64,000 bases of DNA from Pararge aegeria. Lineage: Eukaryota > Arthropoda > Insecta > Lepidoptera > Nymphalidae. A program made the position numbers and the translations under genes. The stretch is from contig NC_053197.1 in NCBI RefSeq assembly GCF_905163445.1, forward strand, positions 372,001 through 436,000, in the 5' to 3' direction. Numbering within the stretch: the first letter of the stretch is position 1; every line of letters starts with the position of its first letter. Positions 24,150 to 33,725 of the stretch are shown piece by piece. A model generated the notes under the pieces. It saw only the letters and a program-made list of their open reading frames with translations. It was not told the DNA's origin and searched no databases.

Positions 24150-24430
24150 GCCGGCCGATTGACGTATTGGGCAGCGACCCTGTTTTCTGAGTGCGAGGCT
24201 GTGGATTCGATTCCAACAACTTGAAAAATTGTTTCTGTGATAATCATAATTTTTTTTCAGTGTCTGGGTATTAATCTGTATATTATAAAAATTAATTATG
24301 TAGGTATATTATTCAATAAAAAATCTTCAGTCATCTTAGTACTTATAACACATGCTACGCTCACTTTGGGGCTAGATGGCGATGTCTGATGATGATGATT
24401 TTCGTAGTATTTATTTATTCTAACACATTT
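24150..24430 (+). repeat. SINE-1 copy
   Basis: Head GGCCGATTGACGTATTGGGC, AGCGACCCTGTTTTCTGAGT, B box GGATTCGATTCCAAC, body TTTTTTCAGTGTCTGGGTAT, then AGTCATCTTAGTACTTATAA and ACTTTGGGGCTAGATGGCGA. Tail (TATT)n. Confidence 0.8.
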
Positions 24431-24599
24431 TCTTTTTTATACATTTATGTGTACGCCTCTTTATCTTGACGTATTTTCGTTTCATCATCGATTTTCTTTT
24501 CAAATCACAACGTATCTAAAGAAGTTTCATTTCAACAATAAAAGTTTAAAGAGAATATACAATAACTTCGATAACTAACCCAAAAGGCTTGTTGGGTTG

Positions 24600-24850
24600 C
24601 GCAACGCTTGTTTATTAAGTACGCGCGTCGCATTGTCTGTCTATTCTCTCATTAAGGAGCCACAATGGATAATAGAGTCCTATTGAAAGCATTGTCTGAA
24701 TGCTCCGCGTATCGCGAGCCGCTGCTACGCACATCACTCTGTGTTGATTTAGCTGATTTGTGACAATCCATTTGATTATTTTTAGCGAAATAATGGAAAA
24801 TGTCTTATTATTTATACTTTGCTCAAACGCTGGACCGATCATTGCGAAGG
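24600..24850. promoter_or_regulatory. Candidate Vsx intronic regulatory element with Sox-type sites
   Basis: This repeat-free block ends about 640 bp upstream of the CVC-end exon. It has a 10-bp direct repeat GCATTGTCTG at 24630-24639 and 24689-24698, both containing the Sox core CATTGT, and ACAATGG at 24662-24668 between them. TAAT-type homeodomain cores (CATTAAGG, GGATAATAG) sit alongside. The regulatory role is inferred from motif clustering and position; conservation is untested. Confidence 0.35.
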
Positions 24851-24944
24851 TATTTAGACAATTCTTAATTATTATTATTATTTCGAGGAATATAATTTCT
24901 TAAAAGGAAAGGATTTAGACAGTAGTTCACCACACTGGCCGAGT

Positions 24945-25145
24945 GCTGCCTGCGGATTTGTAACAACATCAACCCATTACCAGACCACTACAGGGCACGG
25001 GTCGCCGATCACAATGAGAAAGGGTTAAGGCTGTAGTCCACCACTCTGGCCCAGTGCGGATTGGTGGACTCCACACACCTTTGAGAACATTATGTAGAAC
25101 TCTCAGGCATGCAGGTTCCCTCACGATGTTTTACTTAACTTTATT
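24945..25145 (-). repeat. SINE-2, 3' two-thirds
   Basis: The plus strand reads AACATCAACCCATTACCAGA, CACTACAGGGCACGGGTCGC and GGCCCAGTGCGGATTGGTGG, then AGAACTCTCAGGCATGCAGG and CCTCACGATGTTTTACTTA. This is the reverse complement of the SINE-2 body, inserted about 340 bp before a Vsx exon. Confidence 0.75.
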
Positions 25146-25207
25146 TCAAGTGGAATCTTAAACGTTCCAAGAATATGTATTGAATAATAAATTTTCTTAT
25201 ATTTCTT

Positions 25208-25234
25208 GCAGGGCATGCAAGGAGCATGCCCTGC
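25208..25234. repeat. 11-bp inverted repeat, 5-nt loop
   Basis: GCAGGGCATGC (25208-25218), loop AAGGA, GCATGCCCTGC (25224-25234). Pairing continues outward (ATTTC / GAAAT) with a two-base gap. Confidence 0.7.
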
Positions 25235-25484
25235 GAAATGTTACTCTGTTTATAGGCGATGCTTTTCCACTGACCATCGGGTGGGCCATGTGCTTGGACC
25301 GTTGATTATTACCATAAAAAAAATGTATCAGAAAGCCTGAACGCCAGAAAGCTAGTCTTAGAACAAAAGTTATTAGTTTTAAAGTAAACAACTACAGGCC
25401 GGGAGCTTTCTGGTATTTTCTCTTGAACCCTGTATAAGAGAGAGATCAGTGAAGCAGGACGCTCATGGGTTTTGTCTATTGCAG

Positions 25485-25615
25485 GCATGCACCGCAAGTC
25501 GCTGGAGGCGGCGCACCACCTCAAGGAGTCGGGCTCCGAGCGCGAGGGCTCCGAGGCGGAGGCCGAGCGAGCGCCCTCCGCGTCGCCGCACCGCCACGAC
25601 ACGCACGACGCGCAG
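25485..25615 (+). CDS. Vsx: Vsx exon: end of CVC domain plus acidic/basic linker
   Basis: The acceptor TATTGCAG precedes GCATGCACCGC and the donor is CAG|GTACCC. The intron before it is phase 1 and the one after is phase 0. After the CVC terminus the 43 full codons encode a Ser/Glu-rich stretch and then a His-rich linker ending DTHDAQ. The exon is strongly GC-rich compared with its surroundings, as expected for a conserved coding exon here. Confidence 0.88.
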
Positions 25616-27839
25616 GTACCCTCCGCAGACCAGCAACGCGCAGCAAGCTTCACTTGCTATGATCATCATCGTCATGTCGACCCATTACCAGCCACGGCAC
25701 TTTTGCAATTAGAAGGGTCAAGGCCGTATGATATGAGCGTTACATAAAATTGTTTAAACGTACCTATGAGAATTCCAAACTCGCCCTGGATTATGAAGAA
25801 GCCAACAACAACTGAGGCAGTTGTACTTTATATTATCACCATCTCACATTGACATTTAAAACTACATATATGAAAAACAACTCGGTTAGAGCAATAATTC
25901 ATATCAAAAATTCTTTTTTAATCTGTCTCGTCCGGGCCATTTAATTCAATAATGGCGTAGCTAAGTTCGCTCTGCTATTCATACCTATCGTTGCTTGCTG
26001 CTAGATTAGATCTATAGTCTGTTAGACACACATTCTAATAAGTATTATAGTTGCTGATGATCTCTGTCGTTAATCTACCTCGCTCATCTTGCGCATTGTT
26101 GCACTGCTCAGCTTTGTTGGTAGAGGTCACAGCTTAGCTTCGCATGCTCGTACTGCTCAAAGCCACGGCCTAAGCTTCACAGAACGCTCACGCATGCAGC
26201 TGCATTTAATCGGCATGCCGCATGCCGCCGTCGTGCGCTCATTACTCCACGCATCGCATAATACGCCGTGACAAATGTCTCTCGTTAGAATGCGATGCAT
26301 TACCCCGCGCGCTCCCATTATACCACTAATATTACACGTCTCTATCTTATTTATTTATTTATTAGCTTTTCAAGGGAAACAAACAGTATAATTATACATA
26401 AAAGTAATGCCGTATTTTTGTATCACATAGACCAATGAAATTTCCACAACCCGAATTTATTGTCAATGCATCGGTTTACCCTAATCCGAATGTTTCAAAC
26501 TTATAAAATTAAATCTATTTTGATATTTTACACACCCTTCATGGAAAATAGCTACACTGATATCTTTCAGCATTTAAAGACTTCAACTTTTCTTCTGCTA
26601 TAATTTTTGGGAGTTTATAGACGATGGTCCGAGCGACCGTTCACGTCGACCAGAGCTTCGCTAGAATTTCAAAAGACATTTATTTTCCTTTAATAAGAAG
26701 TTGAAAGAAGTCTTCAGAACGCAGGGCTACTTTAAGCAACCAGTTAACCAGTTTCTTAAGCTTATAAATCTACAAAGTTGACATTTGAGATTTGAGTGGC
26801 TATAATTAATTGTTCACAGGCGCAAAGTTCCCCCGGAAGCAGCACCACGGCATCCTCGTCAGCGAAGGGCCGCGCGTCCCCGGAGGGCCGGGAAATGTAT
26901 GAGGACCCCGAAGCCTTCCGCAACAACAGCATCGCCTGCCTGCGCGCCAAAGCACAGGAGCACCAGGCGCGGCTGCTGTCTAACAACCTTCTCCTTCAGG
27001 TACCTTCATCCATTGGTATAGACCAGGCGTCTGATGGTAGAGAACTGTACGAGGATCTCGAGGCGTTCCGGAAGAAAATAGTCGCCCGCCTGCATGCTGA
27101 GGTTCAGGAGTACCAAGATGGACTGCAGCCTAACAACATCTACCTTCAGGTACCTATATCTACCTCTATTGGCTCAGAGCAACATTCCCTTACCCATATC
27201 TTTGTCTTAGGTTACGAACTACTAAACCCTGAACCCTTCTCTTCTAAGAGGAGACCCGTGTCCTGTAGTGGGCCGGCAATGATGATAATGATTTATTACT
27301 TGTGTTTGAAATAATACTACTAAGCTATCTAATTCCGCGTGATTTGCTGTGAAGGATAGATATTTAAACTATTGTGTGACAAATGGCACGTGGAACGGAA
27401 CGTAAAATGTGTTTAAAGTTAGTTTCAATTAGACAAAAATATATTCTCCGCTGGTTTCCAGACATGATTAAATAGATTCTAAAAAGCTTTATTATGATGC
27501 AATCTGAGTTCCCACGAAGCAATGCAATTTAGCGTCGAATAACGGGCATTCCTACATTTCTAGTAGGAAACATGCCTATTAAACACCCACATATTATGCA
27601 AGTCAGACTCCATTGGCGGGGCTCTAGTTTAACATATCACTAAACTGAAATATTAATTTATGGCTATGTCTCAACGAAGTATTAAAAGGCTTTTAGTTAA
27701 TGTTTCTATCTCTTTCTTGCAGGTGCGTGGCATGCAACGAGCGAGCGGCGCAGCGAGCGTGGTAGACGAAGACGGGCCCGCGGACATCGACGTGGGCACC
27801 GAGCCGCCCCCACTCGATGCCACCACGCGGCTTTACTGA
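25485..27839 (+). CDS. Vsx: Vsx/Chx10-type visual system homeobox protein, C-terminal exons (5' partial)
   Basis: Three coding exons join in frame: 25485-25615 (entered after one base of a Gly codon), 26820-26999 and 27723-27839 (ends TGA), giving 141 visible residues. The first exon begins GMHRKSLEAA, matching the end of the CVC domain of VSX1/VSX2 (Chx10), which in vertebrates reads GMHKKSLEAA. The second exon holds an OAR motif, FRNNSIACLRAKAQEHQARL, of the form known from VSX2. The last exon gives an acidic, proline-rich tail ending TTRLY. Family knowledge: Vsx proteins are paired-like homeodomain repressors in retinal progenitors and interneurons, binding TAAT-type sites in the nucleus. 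The homeodomain and the first part of CVC are not visible in the upstream 25 kb, so the 5' exons probably lie beyond the left edge. All splice sites are AG/GT (donors GTACC). Insects often have two Vsx paralogues, and I cannot say which one this is. Confidence 0.9.
26055..26335. promoter_or_regulatory. Repeat-poor block between Vsx exons; candidate regulatory element
   Basis: In the intron between the CVC-end and OAR exons this block is GC-richer than its surroundings, free of recognised repeats and carries the palindromic run GGCATGCCGCATGCCGCC at 26212-26229. No splice-bounded coding frame is convincing. Candidate enhancer only. Confidence 0.25.
26820..26999 (+). CDS. Vsx: Vsx exon: OAR motif
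   Basis: The acceptor TTCACAG opens a 60-codon phase 0-0 exon that ends CTTCAG|GTACCT. It has a Ser/Thr-rich start, then GREMYEDPEAFRNNSIACLR and AKAQEHQARLLSNNLLLQ. SIAxLRAKAQEH is the OAR core of Vsx proteins; in other paired-like factors the OAR acts as an intramolecular repressive or regulatory motif. A diverged tandem copy of most of this exon follows directly at 27000-27149. Confidence 0.9.
27000..27149 (+). CDS. Tandem copy of the OAR exon; possible in-frame alternative exon extension
   Basis: Directly after the OAR exon's donor, the sequence repeats the exon with about 150-bp periodicity. GRELYEDLEAFRKKIVARLH, AEVQEYQDGL and QPNNIYLQ align with GREMYEDPEAFRNNSIACLR, AKAQEHQARL and LSNNLLLQ, and both copies end in CTTCAG|GTACCT. 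The frame stays open from 26820 through 27149. Skipping the first donor and using the second would add exactly 150 bp (50 codons), keep phase 0 and join normally to the last exon. The second copy has lost the SIA core and several basic residues of the OAR. It may be a real alternative 5' splice form or a decaying duplication; transcript data would decide. Confidence 0.5.
27230..27310 (+). repeat. SINE-2 3' fragment in the last Vsx intron
   Basis: CTTCTCTTCTAAGAGGAGAC then CGTGTCCTGTAGTGGGCCGG and an ATGATGATAATG tail match the end of SINE-2. The open frame of the duplicated OAR exon runs into this repeat before stopping, so the end of that frame is not evolved coding sequence. Confidence 0.6.
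27723..27839 (+). CDS. Vsx: Vsx terminal coding exon
   Basis: The acceptor TTTCTTGCAG opens a phase-0 exon of 38 codons plus TGA. It encodes VRGMQRASGAASVVDEDGPA and then an acidic/proline segment ending LDATTRLY. The DEDGPAD segment resembles the acidic DEDRPAE part of the VSX2 tail. The adjoining exons are also phase 0, so the three visible exons chain without frame conflict. Confidence 0.85.
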   Translation: MRGMQRASGAASVVDEDGPADIDVGTEPPPLDATTRLY

Positions 27840-28190
27840 CCCCCCGACCTTCAGCAGCTCTACACCAGCCAGCTGACTGAACACGACCCTCACCACGGAC
27901 AAGCATCGCGAGATGTCGCGCCACGCCATGAAGATCAACAGGTGTATGGAGCGCACGTGCTACCCACCAAATAAATTCCAACCCAAACTTACGTATTGGT
28001 CGGATGTTGCTATAAAATCAACGATCGAGACTTACTTGTACCAGGAATACAGGATATGAAAAGCAGTTAATCGCAGTACCAAATATTGAAGATGGTTATT
28101 TAGATGTTATTCCTTGTGGGAGTATTTTACGCAGATGAGACGATTCAAAAAAAATAATTAAAATTGTTATTTAAAAATAAAATAAAATAT
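27840..28190 (+). other. Probable Vsx 3' UTR with poly(A) signals
   Basis: The sequence after the TGA is non-coding and becomes AT-rich. A first AATAAA lies at 27970-27975, and overlapping AATAAA copies lie at 28176-28186 after an A-rich stretch. Either could end the transcript; the real cleavage site is not visible from sequence. Confidence 0.5.
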
Positions 28191-28350
28191 TGATTTCTAA
28201 TGTCTGATTAAATGACGATGAGTTTATGTCATTAGGTCGAATGGTCAAACTTGACTAACCTCAGAGAAGGTAGTTTCCGATAAATAAACAAAAATGAATT
28301 AAGAATAACCGTTTCATGGATTGGCCTGATGCCATAGTATATTAACCTCG

Positions 28351-28507
28351 ATCAGATAAAAGTAAATGTTTGAGAATATTTGTGGCCAAATATCTGGAAA
28401 GCGAGAAAACGTGACTTTATTTGGGCAAAAATCAGATAAAAGTAAATGTTTGAGAATATTTGTGGCCAAATATCTGGAAAGCGAGAAAACGTGACTTTAT
28501 TTGGGCA
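28351..28507. repeat. Perfect 80-bp tandem duplication
   Basis: ATCAGATAAAAGTAAATGTT at 28351 recurs at 28431. The two units (28351-28430 and 28431 to about 28507) are identical through CTTTATTTGGGCA. It lies downstream of the Vsx 3' UTR. Identity implies a very recent duplication, or an assembly error. Confidence 0.9.
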
Positions 28508-29432
28508 TTATTGATCGATTAGATGATAATATAAAATAAGATATCAAGAACAATTCGTCTCTTCTTTTCTACTAAGTACAGAGTACTATATTATCATACG
28601 TAGGTATTAGATTCTGCTGGACAATTTCGATTGATCAATGGATGTATGTGAAGAATTGAAATGTAACTTTATCTTGAAGGTGTTTCAGTGGACAGCTGTG
28701 GTGAAGTGCGTCGGATGGGACCGTTACTTAAGTGTAATTATGTACATTGTAGACTTAGTAGTATTTAACTCAACCCCCAGTTTTTCGTGCAATACCCTTA
28801 GTTAAGTATTTATCCGTTTAGCCGTTGTGTTAGCGCTGTATAAAGTTCTCCAGGCACTTACTACTAATGTACTTCTAGTGCCCTTTATTATGCGTTTAGG
28901 GTCTCGCTGCCTAGACAATACACTGTCGCGCAAAGTGAAAATAATAAAGATAGTGTGACTTTCAGATATATCCAAAGTATCGCAGTAACGTACCTTGCGT
29001 TATTATTATCCTTAGCATAAACCTAAGTGTATCCCAATGCTAAGCACAACCCTCTTCTTTCATAGAAAGTGGGATTTTGAGCTTAAGACTTTACGCTGCT
29101 CTAACACGGGTTGGTAAGCATTAACTATTTATTGGCTTGATGTGTTCTCCGCAGCACAGGTGTCTTGACAAAAGACAAAAAACCTAACAGTTTTCGGACA
29201 GATCCAGAACTGAGTGATCCGAAGTTGAACGTCCTATCTTAGGATTATCTATAACTTATAATCGTGTAACTAGTCTAGTGTATCCCCATCTTATGAAATC
29301 AGTAATTTTAAGGCCTCTATTTTTATTAAGGGAGGTTATTGTTGAAAAATTCTGAGATCTACCTCGTTTCCAGCTTATTTTACTCCGTGTGGCAGAATAG
29401 ACAATCGTAAGATCTGCGAACCTACCTAAAAG
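28508..29432. other. Gene-free DNA downstream of Vsx
   Basis: No exon, RNA gene or transposon end recognised. Confidence 0.35.
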
Positions 29433-29717
29433 CATGTGCACACCACGTTTTTAAACGTCGTTTTAGAAATGGGCGTTTGTACCGGCCATCTTGCTACTGT
29501 AAACGAGCTTCTGCTCAAAAACGCAATATGAAAGTGCGTTTTTAAGCGATACAGATGCGATGCAAACACACGTGTGTATCGATTTAAACGCAGGGTTAAA
29601 TGCATAAAGGTGTGCTAGGTCTATGGGCTGCGTCTGACTCACGTGCGTATTACAACTGTATCGCTACAAAATTGGCGTCGACGGCGCGTTTAAAAAACGC
29701 GGTGTGCACTGGCCCTA
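29433..29717. mobile_element. MITE-like element with about 20-bp inverted ends
   Basis: The left end GTGCACACCACGTTTTTAAA is mirrored by a right end whose reverse complement begins CAGTGCACACCGCGTTTTTT. The interior is non-coding and rich in AACGC/GCGTT motifs. No clean target duplication was identified, so the superfamily is open. Confidence 0.6.
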
Positions 29718-32185
29718 ACAGTTCCCTAAAGCTAATTTGAATATCTAATTTTCTTATTTTGGTAATGAGAGAGAGTCAACTATTTCTATGCGTCACCAAC
29801 GTTAGATATCTAGATGTCGCTAAAAGTATTTTTATTTTACGCTATAGCAATTATGAAAACACCTGTAATTAACGATCTTTATAAAATTATAACAATAATT
29901 CGGACTCGAAGAATGCACCGTAAAATGTAGAAATCGAAAACCAAGTATCGAATCTAAAAAGTGTTAACAGTGTATCATGTTTCGGCAGTGAGACAAAAAA
30001 CGCGCCTCTAGCTATAAATTGTAAGATAAGTGAAGACTTTAATTCGGAGTAGTAGTTAATGAAATCGGTACTAAATTAAAATTTATTGTAAATGTTGGAT
30101 GATGCCTATTATGAAAAACAAATATTGTGTCTTATCCACGGAGTAGAAAGTTTTCTTTTCCGTGGTGTTATCGTTTAGCCTTTTAACGACTAAATTCCTC
30201 CGCGCAGATCGCACATTTTTGATCAACTGATAGTTTAGTCTGGTATGCTAAATCCTTAGAGTGAAATAACTCCGGGTTTAGATTCGGTTCAAAGTCCCCA
30301 AATATCGAGTAATGCCTATAGACGTTAGTTATACCATTAGTTACCTACATACGTTCGATCAATAACTGACTAGAGGTGATTTTAGTCGTCTAAAAGTTTA
30401 ACTGGCAAATTAAGACCATATCGTTAGCTGGTGAAAAAAAATAATTTGACTGAATCTTCCTCCCCTTTTTTGTAATAATCTCAATATCAATCTCAATACA
30501 TGATAAAGCTGTGCAATATTTTTAAATTTAATTGATAAACGTAGTGAAAGTGATTTAAACACAGAGATTTATCAAGTTCGTTCGCGATTTGTCACATTTC
30601 AAAGGTTACTACTGGCAGATGAAGTGGTAAATAACACTGCATATGCTCTAAGATATATCCATTGCACTGCCCATTGCATTCTGTCATTACACCATTACCC
30701 ACCAATAAGAAAACAAAAACTGGACCCTTTTCGGACGTTATTGATCGATGTTTTAAGTAATCAAAATATAAGAGATGGCATTCGTAGTGCAGAGCACAAA
30801 GTGCCTCAATAAGTGGAGCCTATAATTCAGATGACGTCTTTTGTGACGTCTGATTTCCACTCGTTTGGTAAACAGGCCAACTATCGGTCGATCAAAAGTC
30901 TGCAATATGCGGGGGCCCTAAATCAACTTAATTATATATTATTATTGTATAATGTAATAAATCCATAAGCGTTACTTATTATATTATATTTAAGTGAATG
31001 AATTGTACTTACATTGCAGGCTGAAAGTTTTTATTTATCAACTGTATATTTTAGTTTAGTATATTGTATATTTTTAGTTATTTTTAAAATATATAATTTT
31101 ATATATTGATTTTATTTCCAAAGGATTTTTTAGAATTACTTTTATTCTAGCAATGTCTACTTTGTTATACCCACGAGGTCTCCAAATACGTAGTTACATG
31201 CTTGACGTACAAATTCATTTTAACTCTATTGGAACTTGATCGTCGGGCATGTACCTACGTACTTACGTGTTAACCCAGCTTTAGCTAATTAACATGTTAC
31301 TTCTCCCCTACCAATGTTTAGATAAGAGAAAGCAGTTTATTATTTTCCATATTAAAAATTTTAATTTCTTAATTTCACTTACTCAATATTGTGTTTAAAA
31401 AAACTTTATCAAATTAAAAGATTAGCTAGGTACTTAATTGTATGTACTTACTGAATTAATTATCGAATCAAAGCAACGAAGACAAAAAAGCAAAGCTATC
31501 TATTAATAAAAAGTAAAGAACTCTATACATGGTGAACTTAAGTTTTCGACTAGAGGAAGTCACGCGGCGCTTTTTACAGGGATTCAGTCAGTTTCGTTCT
31601 GCATCGCTACTTTTAAACATTTGTCGCATTTTCAACGTGCGACAGAAGCGATACAATCGCACAAAAATAAGAACATACAGAAACCGTGTAGCTACACGAC
31701 TAATATTGAAGCATCAAAGACCACTCCACTCTAATATGGTTTCTCGAACAAACGGTTAGTCACTTCATACCACTTAGGAGTATACAGTAATTATTTTAAG
31801 TACCTCTAATAAAACGGGAATATGGAAAAAAAATTGAGGGCTAGCAACATTCCGCGGATGTAAAGTTAGACGTGCGCGGGCCGTTTACACTGTTTTGGAT
31901 ACAATGCACTACATACAATAATGAGGATTCTATATTATATTCTTAATTCAATGTCGCATAGTATCGAACTAACATAATTTCTGTATCGATGAAAACGAAC
32001 GCGCGACTGTTTTGATTTCGCTTCAGGTGTTTTGATTTCGTGCTTATTATGACTTAACCGCGACAGAAATGAAGCAAGACAGTGGTAAAGAGAGTGAACT
32101 TATGAGATCTGCGACAGCATTTTCCGATTGTATCATCAGTCACACCGCCGGTGATAGAGAGAGCTATGCACTGTTGGAAAACGCA
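29718..32185. other. Gene-free AT-rich DNA
   Basis: No supported exon. An arginine-rich open frame at 31529-31759 overlaps GCGACAGAAGCGATACAATC, which looks like repeat-derived inverted sequence rather than a gene. Confidence 0.3.
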
Positions 32186-32189
32186 GCGT

Positions 32190-32325
32190 TGGTAGACCGT
32201 TGACGGGGTGGATAGATTACATCAAACGAGTCGCAGACAGCCGCAGGACCCATGCGACACAAGACCGTGGTATTTGGAACTCCCTACAAAAGACATACTT
32301 TCAGCAGTAGACGTCCATTGGTTGA
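32190..32325 (+). pseudogene. RTE/BovB-like reverse-transcriptase C-terminal relic
   Basis: One frame reads GWIDYIKRVADSRRTHATQD then RGIWNSLQKTYFQQ, a stop, and TSIG. This is the conserved C-terminus (W.D.I...AQDR..W..L...Y.QQW) of lepidopteran endonuclease-RT elements. It is a dead fragment. Confidence 0.7.
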
Positions 32326-33192
32326 CTTGATGATAATCGCTACTGAATCACTGTAAAAAGTTGACGTGGATATTATGCGTCTTTCAACTTATGGCACGCG
32401 TCAGATCCAACTAAATAGCAAACGTGATAGTGGTTTTATGCTCGAAACCATCGTCAGTTATCGTACTTAGAATGCAGAAAATATATAAATGTTCACACTG
32501 CAATGGTAAAACGCGTTTCTAGTCAGATATTGTCATCATGTACAAATACACTAGCAGCCTTAGGTATTCCTTTTAATTATTTCGGGTTACAAATTGAATG
32601 GCTTATATTTCCGATATTCTAGATTACTTACAACTATGTTGACAAGTTCTATTGTTTACCTACCTGGCAAAATAGAATTGTGGACGATTTTTTGGCCCTG
32701 TATACCACTTTAAGATTCTAGGGTCTTCTCATGTAGTGGAGGGTAGGTTTGGCGAATTTAGAAACATGTTCCACAAATTCCGTACGCCTGTACAAACCAT
32801 AGTTTTTTTTACAATGCTGTATAAATGGGCCAGTGTATCAGTGTTGCCTATGTTTTTTTAAAAAGCAATACTTGTCGACAGTTAATTTGAATAACTAAAA
32901 CGATTATTTTTCTTAGCCTCTGATATAAGACCAATACCTGTATTCAATTGTACTTAACATTTAATTACGATAGAATTGTAATATATTTATTGAATTAAAA
33001 ACAAAATATGGAACTAAGTAATGTGAAACTGCATCGTAAATACCTAAGATTATTTCGATGAATAAACAACTGTGTAAAACTAGGACTGTGTTTTATTAGT
33101 TAGTACCTTCAAATTTTTAGTTAGGTAAGTCCAAGTTGCAACTTTGAGATTGGTGAGGTGAATCGTCGAATCAAACTCTTATGGGTGACTGT

Positions 33193-33233
33193 GAGTTTCA
33201 ATATTTCGAAAACATTTCGAAATATTGAAACTC
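33193..33233. repeat. Perfect hairpin, 19-bp arms, 3-nt loop
   Basis: GAGTTTCAATATTTCGAAA (33193-33211), loop ACA, exact reverse complement at 33215-33233. No flanking duplication and no relation to other hairpins in the window. Confidence 0.9.
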
Positions 33234-33479
33234 GTACTAGGGTAAGGGATGGGCAGTTAAAAAAAACAATCTTTCGAACGGGAACATGTAATTAGCATTT
33301 CAAAATAAACATTTGCATAGTCGCGAGACATTAAAACACATTGTATACATATAGCTTTTATCTATTGCCTTAAAACTACATCCTAGTATGATAATGCTAC
33401 CAAATCAGTTATACACAAATCGCTAAATTAAACTAAATTGACACTTTTTTTTGTCAATACGTCTTACCGTCGGCTATTA

Positions 33480-33725
33480 ACTGCCTCGTTAGTCTAGAGG
33501 TTAACATGTCCGACTACAGATAACGAGGTGCAGGGTATTTCTATCAAGTACCACCATGCCTCGAGCACGATCTCCAGGTCGTGTCGGGCGGCCGTCTCAT
33601 CGGACTACGTGAGTGGGGGATAGAGAGTGCACCTACCTTTGTTTACGTAAACACTTGTGTACTATAATATCTCCCGCGTAGTTTGAAAATCTCTCTGGAG
33701 ATGGACCACCTTGGCCTAAATCAGT
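33480..33725 (+). repeat. SINE-3 (tRNA-like head plus body)
   Basis: The head CTCGTTAGTCTAGAGGTTAA holds an A box. GGTGCAGGGTATTTC stands where the B box should be and is degenerate. The body has GCCTCGAGCACGATCTCCAG, CGGCCGTCTCATCGGACTAC and GGAGATGGACCACCTTGGCC. Confidence 0.55.

Noticed and set aside
1..25484. Vsx homeobox exon within the window
   Set aside because: I looked for the WFQNRRAKWRK-coding block and found none with splice sites. The homeobox exons are therefore assumed to lie left of the window, although a missed exon cannot be fully excluded by eye.
25463..25675. Arg/Leu-rich open frame antisense to the Vsx exon
   Set aside because: It is the GC-rich shadow of the sense exon, which matches the Vsx CVC end and has proper splice sites.
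27000..27021. A 22-bp intron between the OAR exon and its copy
   Set aside because: GT...AG bounds exist (GTACC...TATAG), but 22 bp is too short for a spliceosomal intron. Using the AG as an exon start would also leave a 128-bp exon that breaks frame.
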